The position numbers and the translations under genes are program-made. A stretch of DNA of 7,839 nucleotides. Source: Thermoprotei archaeon. GTDB taxonomy: Archaea > Thermoproteota > Thermoprotei > QMSL01 > B3-G16. The DNA is taken from contig QMSL01000057.1 in assembly GCA_003649665.1 (NCBI GenBank), forward strand, positions 1 to 7,839, written 5' to 3'. How positions within the stretch are numbered: the stretch's first letter is position 1; the number at the start of each line of letters is the position of its first letter. The notes under the pieces were generated by a model. It ran no database searches. It was not told the origin of the DNA and saw only the letters and a program-made list of their open reading frames with translations. Positions 1 to 5,289 of this stretch are shown here, piece by piece.

Positions 1-287
1 GGTCTAGTGCTTCTTAAAACGTTATATGCCTCCCTTAACTCCTTCATTAATTCCTCTACGGTCTTAGCGTTACTCCTAAATGCAGCTAAAGCTAGACCAA
101 ATGCAGCTGCAGCACCTATAGCAGGCGCTCCACGAACTGTCATGTCACGTATTGCCTTGGCTACATCCTGATATGTCTTACAAACGATAAACTTTAGCTT
201 ATGCGGGAGCTTATTCTGGTCCACCAAATATACCTTGCCGTCCTTCCAGTAAATAGTCCTAAAATCACTAAAGTAAAGTTTGTTCAC
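1..287 (-). CDS. mtnA: S-methyl-5-thioribose-1-phosphate isomerase (MtnA family), N-terminal part, cut by window edge
   Basis: Reading the minus strand from a GTG at 287 gives 95 residues, open to the window edge, so only the N-terminal quarter or so of the enzyme is here. Near residues 36-69 comes a stretch typical of MtnA: a 'KTYQDVAKAIRDMTVRGAP' segment followed by AIGAAAAFGLAL, the conserved VRGAPAIG turn of this family. Before it, 'IYWKDGKVYLVDQNKLP' matches the usual N-terminal beta strands. MtnA isomerises methylthioribose-1-phosphate to methylthioribulose-1-phosphate in methylthioadenosine salvage, in the cytoplasm. The related ribose-1,5-bisphosphate isomerases and aIF2B-like subunits share the fold, but the VRGAPAIG segment favours MtnA. 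An in-frame GTG three codons upstream (296) is an alternative start; a TGA lies further upstream in frame. The gene follows gfcR-like on the same strand after about 40-50 bp. Confidence 0.85.
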   Translation of the reverse strand, partial: MNKLYFSDFRTIYWKDGKVYLVDQNKLPHKLKFIVCKTYQDVAKAIRDMTVRGAPAIGAAAAFGLALAAFRSNAKTVEELMKELREAYNVLRSTR

Positions 288-318
288 ACTAGTCACCGAT
301 ATAGAATTTAAGGTTCAG

Positions 319-331
319 TAATATTAATTAT
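319..331 (-). promoter_or_regulatory. possible TATA-like box for the mtnA-family gene
   Basis: An AT-only stretch lies between the stop of the gfcR-like gene and the mtnA-family start. Its centre is about 29 bases before the GTG at 296 and 38 before the GTG at 287, which suits an archaeal TATA box with a very short leader. It may instead be just AT-rich spacer if the two genes are co-transcribed. Confidence 0.3.
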
Positions 332-336
332 AGTTT

Positions 337-1086
337 TCATTTACTGAGGTGTGATAAATCTTCATCTGATAATACTAGCAATGCATGAGCCTCACAATCA
401 GGTGGAAGATTAAGTCTTTCAGTCCAATCCTCACCTATTGCAATTAAAACGAAGAATCCCACAACCTTTGTTCTTATCCTCTCATGGAGTATTCTAATAA
501 GGGCATTATGTTCGCTTCCATCCCTAAATATATCATCAACTACCAATACGTAGTCTGCCTTCCGAATAAGACCTCTTGGAAGATATAGGGTCTTCATTGT
601 CGTTCCAGTTACATATGGTTCCTCATAGAAACTTGAGATCCCCAACTCGCGAGTTTTCTTCGCATAAATTAAGGGGACGTTAAGAGTTGTGGCTACATGA
701 GTGGCTAAGGGAATCCCATCACTTGCAATCGTTACGACCTTTGTTATACGTTTTCCAGAAAAGAGCTCTATGACTTGTCTTGTGACAAGTTTCAATAAGG
801 TCATGTTAGATAGTATCTCAGTCATGTTAATGAAACCGTATTTGTCAACACTTATACTCGACCTTATAAGTCTCCTTAAGTTTATGAAAGAGGAGAGCTT
901 TCTAATTATGTAATGTGCTCTTTTAAAGGAAGGTAAATACTCCCCCTTTATATATCTGGAGAGGACTACAGGCGATATATTGGTTCTCTTCGCTAATTCC
1001 CTTAAGCTCATAACCTCTCTAGCTAAGGATAAGAGCTCAACTGCGTAAATCTGCGTATCTACTTCTCTAAGTCTTCTTCCAAGCAC
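337..1086 (-). CDS. gfcR: GfcR-type transcriptional regulator: helix-turn-helix plus phosphoribosyltransferase-like domain
   Basis: This 249-residue protein has two domains. Residues about 25-53 form a Cro/XRE-like helix-turn-helix ('SLRELAKRTNISPVVLSRYI'). Residues about 95-240 form a type I phosphoribosyltransferase fold with the PRPP-loop region VLVVDDIFRDGSEHNAL at 180-196. This arrangement is that of the archaeal PyrE-like regulators (GfcR family, COG0856), which are treated as ligand-sensing transcription factors rather than enzymes; in haloarchaea GfcR controls sugar-degradation genes. The loop differs from the usual TGxT: it reads D189-G-S-E192, with Glu where Thr/Ser normally contacts the ligand 5'-phosphate. 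The start is GTG at 1084-1086, about 34 bases downstream of an AT-rich box. The gene lies upstream of the mtnA-family gene on the same strand and is divergent from a nuclease-like gene. Family assignment is firm; ligand and targets are unknown. Confidence 0.8.
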   Translation of the reverse strand: MLGRRLREVDTQIYAVELLSLAREVMSLRELAKRTNISPVVLSRYIKGEYLPSFKRAHYIIRKLSSFINLRRLIRSSISVDKYGFINMTEILSNMTLLKLVTRQVIELFSGKRITKVVTIASDGIPLATHVATTLNVPLIYAKKTRELGISSFYEEPYVTGTTMKTLYLPRGLIRKADYVLVVDDIFRDGSEHNALIRILHERIRTKVVGFFVLIAIGEDWTERLNLPPDCEAHALLVLSDEDLSHLSK

Positions 1087-1114
1087 GTGAAGCCCTCTAA
1101 ATGATAAAAGAGTA

Positions 1115-1126
1115 TTAAATATAAAA
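1115..1126. promoter_or_regulatory. AT-rich box between divergent genes, possible bidirectional TATA element
   Basis: The run TTAAATATAAAA sits in the spacer between gfcR-like (start 1086, minus) and the nuclease-like gene (plus). Its centre is about 34 bases from the GTG of gfcR-like and about 41 from the GTG at 1161. With the usual archaeal distance of about 26 bases from TATA centre to transcription start, both leaders would be short (roughly 8 and 15 bases). This is inferred from spacing and composition only. Confidence 0.45.
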
Positions 1127-1160
1127 CAATTTTTACTTGTGGAACTCGCATATAGTATAC

Positions 1161-1715
1161 GTGAAGACAGGGAGTAGGTACATAGCTGAGTTACCGGAAG
1201 ATTTAAGGAGAAGAATGATAGAGCATTACAAAACGTTAATTAAAAAACTAGATGAGAGAACACTCGCGGACTTCCTCTTGGAAATACTTAAGTTAAGTGA
1301 GCGTGGTTATACAGCACAATACATCGGAAAGTTTAGAAGTACCATATTTGAAGAATACGTTGTTCTACTTCTAAGAAGGATATGTAATAAAACCTTAAGC
1401 GTAGTTAGACAAGCAAAAATACCGTTAGGAGATTATGAGGTTACAGTAGATGTAGCAGTAATGCAGAGAAATAAGCCGAGTCTAATAATAGAATGCAAGG
1501 TGGATCTTGATGCTTCCAGACTTAAGACGGCCCTTGGAGAATATCTGATCTTAAGTAATGCCTATAAAAACCTAAGGTACCTCATTGTGTATTTCAATTC
1601 TTTGATAAGTCAGGAGCTTTACAGAATAGCATCTAGATTCGTGCCAATAGTTCATGTGACAGAGCTTCGGAAAACTGTAGTTAAGGTTCTAAAGGACTCA
1701 TTAGTAAATCAATAA
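1161..1715 (+). CDS. PD-(D/E)XK nuclease-like protein, small and stand-alone
   Basis: The protein has 184 residues from GTG 1161, or 192 from an in-frame TTG at 1137. I do not recognise an orthologue. The middle resembles a PD-(D/E)XK core: a beta strand 'YEVTVDVAVMQ' with D97, then 'PSLIIECKVDLDAS' with E111-C-K113, followed by a helix with a conserved-looking 'ALGEYLIL'. A helix before the core carries E64/E65, where many of these folds keep an extra acidic residue. The N-terminal 90 residues are predicted mainly helical by eye, charged, with no signal peptide or membrane segment. GTG 1161 is preferred because TTG 1137 would lie before the transcription start implied by the AT box at 1115-1126. 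No methylase, helicase or toxin partner is adjacent, so a DNA-repair or RNA-processing role is as likely as restriction. Function is inferred from motif only. Confidence 0.65.
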   Translation: MKTGSRYIAELPEDLRRRMIEHYKTLIKKLDERTLADFLLEILKLSERGYTAQYIGKFRSTIFEEYVVLLLRRICNKTLSVVRQAKIPLGDYEVTVDVAVMQRNKPSLIIECKVDLDASRLKTALGEYLILSNAYKNLRYLIVYFNSLISQELYRIASRFVPIVHVTELRKTVVKVLKDSLVNQ

Positions 1716-1728
1716 CGATGTTAAAACG

Positions 1729-1735
1729 CTTATAT
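1729..1735 (+). promoter_or_regulatory. TATA-like box for the cystathionine gamma-synthase family gene
   Basis: CTTATAT is centred about 27 bases before the ATG at 1759, the spacing expected for a leaderless archaeal transcript. A purine-rich GAGGAGGA at 1737-1744 is Shine-Dalgarno-like but lies about 14 bases from the ATG, rather far, so leaderless initiation is the simpler reading. Confidence 0.4.
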
Positions 1736-1758
1736 TGAGGAGGACGTAAGAATAACAT

Positions 1759-2927
1759 ATGTACAAAAGAGACGATACAGTCGCTATTCATGGACACGAA
1801 TACTTTGATCCCATTTCAGGGGCATTTATAGTTCCAATATATCAAAGTGCTATATTTAAGCATATGGATGAGGAAGGAAGGCTTAGGAGCACTGATAGAG
1901 GAACTGATTTGAAGTATTCAAGAGAGGAGAATCCAACGGTAAGAGCTCTTGAAAAGCTTTTAACAAAGCTTGATTCAGGAGAGGATGCACTATGCTTCTG
2001 CAGTGGAATGGCAGCCATATCCACTACACTTATTGGCTTGCTAGATAAGGGCGATAAGGTATTAATCACGAAGGAGGCATACGGAACCACAATTGAGCTT
2101 GTCGAAGACTTGAGAAAGTATAGTATCGAAGTTGAAATGGTATATCCTGATACCGAGAAAATCCTAGAGTCGATAACGAAGGACGTAAAAGTGGTATTTT
2201 TAGAAACTATGACTAATCCTACATTGAAGGTGATTGATATTAAGGAAGTAGCAAAGGCGTGCTTGGACGAGGGCGTACTCCTATTGTAGACAATACGTTT
2301 GTCACCCCGATATTATATAAGCCCTTAAGGGACAAGGTAAGCATAGTAATCCATAGTACAACTAAGTACATAGCTGGTCATAATGATGTTGTAGGAGGGG
2401 TTGTAATTAGTAATAGAAACATGATAAGAACTTTATGGGACTGGAGAAGGAAGTTAGGAGGTATAATGTCTCCATTTGATGCATTTCTAACATTACGTGG
2501 GGTAAAGACATTAGGTATACGCATGAGAAAGCATTGCGAGAATGCGATGGCAATAGCCGAATATTTAGCAGAACATCCTAAAGTAGTAGAGGTACTATAC
2601 CCAGGATTACCCGATAGCCCTTATCATGATGTTGCAAACAAGTTATTCGTACACAAGCTATACGGTGGTGTCGTAAGCTTCAGAATAAAGGGAGGAAGGG
2701 AAGAGGCATTTAAACTAATGAAGAGTGTTAAATTAGTAAAGGTAGCTCCAAGTTTAGGAGGACCTGAGAGCTTACTTACGTATCCTATAATAAGCGCTTC
2801 GAAAAACATGAGACCTGAAGTAAGAGAGGAAGTTGGTATTACAGAGGATCTAATGAGGCTCTCGGTAGGTCTTGAGGACGTCGATGATATTATAGAGGAT
2901 CTAAGTAACGCATTGGAAGGAATATAA
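1759..2927 (+). pseudogene. cystathionine gamma-synthase/lyase family PLP enzyme, split by a frameshift near 2283
   Basis: Two consecutive frames encode one Cys/Met-metabolism PLP enzyme (type I fold). Frame one runs from ATG 1759 to a TAG at 2287-2289. It has the family YSR..NPT (Y53, R55), the SGMAA phosphate-binding turn (82-86), Y108 that stacks on PLP, and ETMTNP. Re-reading base 2283 restores IVDNTF, with D178 for the pyridine nitrogen, then 'HSTTKYIAGHNDVVGG' with the PLP lysine at about 203, SLGGPESLLTYP and 'RLSVGLED'. The joined product would be 389 residues, normal for the family. The fault is a missing base between CTC and ATTGTA. Intact members make cystathionine from an activated homoserine, or cleave cystathionine; sequence alone does not separate synthase, lyase and sulfhydrylase. 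The rest looks well conserved, so a recent mutation or a sequencing/assembly error is more likely than old decay. Confidence 0.85.
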
Positions 2928-2939
2928 ATAATTTACGTG

Positions 2940-3494
2940 TTAAGCTGTGCCTCCTCTTAATTTCCTCTTAAGCTTTACAATAGACACTATATCATTAGGA
3001 GTTATGACGGAAATTCCAGTAATCCCCCCTAATATCTCGATCTGAACTATTTTATCGGGGTGCTCTAAATCCACCTTGCGTGGTATATGTTTAGCTATGG
3101 CCTCTATTAGCTTACGTCTATCTATATTCGTAAACCTCTTGTTTATTGTAATTCTATACTTCTCCTCCGGAGATATCTTGCTGTTAGCTAATTCCGTAGC
3201 TGCTTGGACTATTAAATCAAACTCCGTTGGCACTACCTTCTCTATTGGAATTAATTTTAGTGTAAATCTGAATTCCCAAGGCCTCTTTTTTGCTAATTCC
3301 TTGAGTCTTCTTATAGCCTCGAAGGGATTTAAGCTTGTTTTAGCTAATACTAAGCCAGGTATGCCAGATGCTTTTGCAGTTGCTGAGTCATCTCCTATCT
3401 CGCTTAGAAGGTATATTAGCTCGGATCTACAATCAAATTCTCTCATACGACCTGTTGAAACGAGTAAGTTGAAGTCAGGTATTCTTTGACTCAT
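2940..3494 (-). CDS. Tan1-like THUMP-domain protein, probable tRNA acetylation accessory factor
   Basis: This 184-residue protein begins with 'PDFNLLVSTGRMREFDCRSE', the N-terminal pattern of the Tan1/THUMPD1 family, followed by 'LLSEIGD'. It ends in a THUMP domain (about residues 80-175) recognisable from 'YRITINKRFTNIDRRKLIEA', then VDLEHPDKIVQIEILGG and ISVITP. In yeast Tan1 helps the Kre33/Nat10 acetyltransferase make N4-acetylcytidine in tRNA-Ser and tRNA-Leu; THUMP domains bind the tRNA acceptor region. The archaeal protein is inferred to play a similar RNA-binding role. Its ATG overlaps the stop of the upstream Sua5-family gene in an ATGA (3491-3494), so the two are surely co-transcribed and probably translationally coupled. 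Downstream it converges on the PLP-enzyme gene with only 12 bp between the stop codons. No acetyltransferase domain is present in the protein or in this window. Confidence 0.8.
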   Translation of the reverse strand: MSQRIPDFNLLVSTGRMREFDCRSELIYLLSEIGDDSATAKASGIPGLVLAKTSLNPFEAIRRLKELAKKRPWEFRFTLKLIPIEKVVPTEFDLIVQAATELANSKISPEEKYRITINKRFTNIDRRKLIEAIAKHIPRKVDLEHPDKIVQIEILGGITGISVITPNDIVSIVKLKRKLRGGTA

Positions 3495-4117
3495 TTTCTC
3501 AATACTCTTAATACATCTTTAGCTTTTATAATACCTTCCCTTCTAATTATTGGTGGATCTACAGTTAAATCTACAATAGTAGAGGGTATGCCCAATGGAG
3601 CACTACCTGAATCGATCACTATATCAACTAAGCTGCCAAGCTCCCTTATGGCCTCCTCAGCGCTTTTAGGAGGACTATGGCCGCTTATATTAGCGCTAGT
3701 TCCAATAAGTAGACCACCACATATTTCTATTATTTCACGGGCAATTTCATGATTTGGTATTCTCACGCCAACTGTGTTCCTACCTGCTGTTACAATAGAT
3801 GGTAAAGTTTCCTTCTTCTTTACTACAATGGTGAGAGGCCCTGGCCAAAAAGCCTCTGCAAGCGTGAGAGCTCTCTCATCAAAGTCACATATCTTAAATA
3901 TATGTTCAAGTCGAGAGGCAAGCACTGGAAGTGGTTTTGATTGTCTTCTCTTAACATGAAAGACCTTTTTAACAGCATCTACGTTAAATGGATCAGCTCC
4001 AAGTCCATACACCGTATCAGTTGGATATATTATTAAACCACCGCTTTTAACTATGTCCTTAATTAAAGTAGCTACACGCCTAATGTCATCAACTGTGTTT
4101 ACTTTAAGGAGTCTCAT
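3491..4117 (-). CDS. threonylcarbamoyl-AMP synthase (Sua5/YrdC/TsaC family)
   Basis: The product has 208 residues from ATG 4117, the length of a single YrdC-type domain, without the extra C-terminal Sua5 domain. Visible family motifs are 'GGLIIYPTDTVYGLGADPFN' near the N-terminus, the basic loop KRRQSKPLPVL, 'FWPGPLTIVVKK', 'VGVRIPNH', GTSANISG and 'GIPSTIVDLT'. The enzyme condenses threonine, bicarbonate and ATP to threonylcarbamoyl-AMP, the donor for t6A37 in ANN-decoding tRNAs, passed to the Kae1/KEOPS complex in archaea. A TTG three codons upstream (4126) is possible, but ATG 4117 fits better because the TATA-like box at 4149-4156 would put the transcript start close to 4126. The KxRPxxxPL loop seems one residue short here, and its Pro is missing. 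The gene overlaps the THUMP gene by 4 bp and is divergent from the ABC ATPase gene. Confidence 0.9.
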   Translation of the reverse strand: MRLLKVNTVDDIRRVATLIKDIVKSGGLIIYPTDTVYGLGADPFNVDAVKKVFHVKRRQSKPLPVLASRLEHIFKICDFDERALTLAEAFWPGPLTIVVKKKETLPSIVTAGRNTVGVRIPNHEIAREIIEICGGLLIGTSANISGHSPPKSAEEAIRELGSLVDIVIDSGSAPLGIPSTIVDLTVDPPIIRREGIIKAKDVLRVLRK

Positions 4118-4148
4118 AGCTCTCAATAAACTCGTTTCATGATATTAA

Positions 4149-4156
4149 CGTTTAAA
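4149..4156. promoter_or_regulatory. palindromic TTTAAA box between divergent genes, possible bidirectional TATA element
   Basis: The box reads GTTTAAAT, with a self-complementary TTTAAA core at 4150-4155. Its centre is about 35 bases from ATG 4117 (minus, Sua5 family) and about 40 from ATG 4193 (plus, ABC ATPase). Both distances suit a TATA element followed by a 9-15 base leader. It argues against ATG 4139 as the start of the ABC gene, since that codon lies upstream of the box. Inferred from sequence only. Confidence 0.5.
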
Positions 4157-4192
4157 TCTACCGTATACGCGATATTATTCGAGAGTGTTAGA

Positions 4193-4930
4193 ATGAGTGG
4201 GCCAGAAATTGTAGTTAAGACTGTTAACCTTCACAAGTATTACTTCCTAAAGGGTGAGACCGTAAGAGCTCTTAAGGGAATAAACCTAGAAGTTTATAGA
4301 GGAGAGTATGTATCAATATTGGGTCCATCTGGTTCAGGTAAGACAACACTCTTCAACATGATAGGAGGACTAGACAAGCCAACAAAGGGGACAGTATACT
4401 TAGAGGGACATGATCTAACTAAACTTAATTCCGTTCAGCTAGCGTGGATGAGGTGCCACAGAGTAGGTTATATTTTCCAGACGTTTAACTTAATCCCAGT
4501 ACTAACTGCCTTAGATAACGTTATGTTACCAATGATATTCGCAGGACTACCAAGGGAGAAGCGTATAGAGAAAGCTAAGCATCTACTTGAGCGTGTTGGT
4601 CTTGGTGATAGGTTGCATCATAAGCCTGGTGAGCTTAGTGGTGGTCAGCAGCAAAGAGTAGCAATAGCAAGAGCACTAGCAAACGACCCAGCAATAATAT
4701 TGGCTGACGAGCCTACAGGAAACTTAGACCTAGTTACGGGGTATAAGATAATTCAGCTATTAAAGGAGCTAAACAGGGAGAAGGGTGTTACTGTTATTAC
4801 TGCAACACATGACCTAAAAATGATAGACGTAAGCGACAGAATAGTTTGGATAAGAGACGGTATGATAGAGCATATAGAGAAGAGATTAGGCGTTGAGCTA
4901 ACCGGAGAGGAGCTAAAGATAGAGTTCTAA
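4193..4930 (+). CDS. ABC transporter ATP-binding protein, LolD/MacB type, without adjacent permease
   Basis: This 245-residue nucleotide-binding subunit has all canonical motifs: Walker A GPSGSGKTT (44-52), Q-loop Q96 in 'YIFQTFNL', signature LSGGQQQRVAIARAL (148-162), Walker B IILADEP (168-174), D-loop GNLD (176-179) and switch His206 in 'TATHD'. The 'GYIFQTFNLIPVLTALDNV' segment and the EPTGNLD ending are typical of the LolD/MacB/FtsE-like group, which pairs with FtsX-like permeases to move lipids, peptides or drugs or to do mechanical work at the membrane. It should act at the inner face of the cytoplasmic membrane as a dimer. Substrate is unknown. The reading frame extends to ATG 4139, but ATG 4193 is chosen: the family normally starts just before 'VVKTVNLHKYY', and the likely TATA box lies between the two codons. 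The next gene is not a permease. Confidence 0.88.
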   Translation: MSGPEIVVKTVNLHKYYFLKGETVRALKGINLEVYRGEYVSILGPSGSGKTTLFNMIGGLDKPTKGTVYLEGHDLTKLNSVQLAWMRCHRVGYIFQTFNLIPVLTALDNVMLPMIFAGLPREKRIEKAKHLLERVGLGDRLHHKPGELSGGQQQRVAIARALANDPAIILADEPTGNLDLVTGYKIIQLLKELNREKGVTVITATHDLKMIDVSDRIVWIRDGMIEHIEKRLGVELTGEELKIEF

Positions 4931-4944
4931 GGGATCTGAGCAAA

Positions 4945-4954
4945 CTTTTTAATA
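4945..4954 (+). promoter_or_regulatory. TATA-like box (or T-rich terminator) before the zinc-ribbon gene
   Basis: CTTTTTAATA lies in the 80-base gap after the ABC gene, with its centre about 61 bases before ATG 5011. It could give a transcript start near 4976 with a leader of about 35 bases. A GAGG at 4999-5002 lies eight bases before the ATG and could be a Shine-Dalgarno site. The five Ts might also end the ABC transcript. Confidence 0.35.
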
Positions 4955-5010
4955 ACCGAATCATTTATTAACTCCTTTTGTAAGCATGTAGTGAAGATGA
5001 GGCGAAAAAT

Positions 5011-5289
5011 ATGCTCAGATTTTGCCCAAAGTGTAATAGTCTAATGGTTCCAAGGAAGGTAGACGGAAAGGTATATCTAGTATGCACCTCATGTGGTCAT
5101 AAGATACAGCCTAAGGATAAGATGGTACTAGCGACTAATGTCTCACCGGATAAACATTATAAGATAGGAGTTATCGAATTGGGGTTAAGAAAAGTTAAGA
5201 AGGACGAACAGGAGATATATAGAGAGGAGTACTATAGCATATTCCTGGATACTTATGCGGAAACATATGAAGAAGGTTCAGAGGAATAA
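5011..5289 (+). CDS. TFS/RpoM-like protein with only the N-terminal zinc ribbon
   Basis: This 92-residue protein opens with a zinc ribbon almost identical in layout to the N-terminus of archaeal TFS (RNA polymerase subunit M/RPB9/TFIIS-like). C5-P-K-C8 is followed by 'SLMVPRKVDGKVYLVC', with C25-x2-C28-G closing the site. TFS proteins are normally about 110 residues and carry a second ribbon with the acidic tip needed for transcript cleavage. Here the rest is a linker 'KMVLATNVSPDKHYKIGVIE', a basic stretch, and an acidic tail ending in EEGSEE. There are only four cysteines and no DE cleavage dipeptide in a ribbon tip, so cleavage activity is not expected. It may bind RNA polymerase through the ribbon as a regulator, or have another role. 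The last 12 bases overlap the end of the convergent unknown gene, so the stop is not a simple truncation artefact with a second ribbon left behind. Confidence 0.75.
   Translation: MLRFCPKCNSLMVPRKVDGKVYLVCTSCGHKIQPKDKMVLATNVSPDKHYKIGVIELGLRKVKKDEQEIYREEYYSIFLDTYAETYEEGSEE

Noticed and set aside
525..545. C/D-box guide RNA suggested by a TGATGA on the minus strand
   Set aside because: The C box is imperfect, lies inside the gfcR-like coding sequence, and no D/D' CTGA boxes at proper spacing were found.
2275..2290. Programmed -1 ribosomal frameshift site
   Set aside because: No slippery heptamer of the X-XXY-YYZ kind and no clear downstream hairpin is visible at the point where the frames must join.
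2259..2927. A separate protein starting at GTG 2259
   Set aside because: The first eight residues are out-of-frame sequence of the upstream part, and the rest is plainly the C-terminal portion of the same PLP enzyme. It is better read as one frameshifted gene.
3076..3959. Long open frames on the plus strand opposite the THUMP and Sua5-family genes
   Set aside because: They lie antisense to two well-supported genes and show no domain pattern or initiation signals of their own.
4139..4192. N-terminal 18-residue extension of the ABC ATPase from ATG 4139
   Set aside because: The segment does not resemble the family N-terminus and contains the likely TATA box; ATG 4193 fits length and spacing better.
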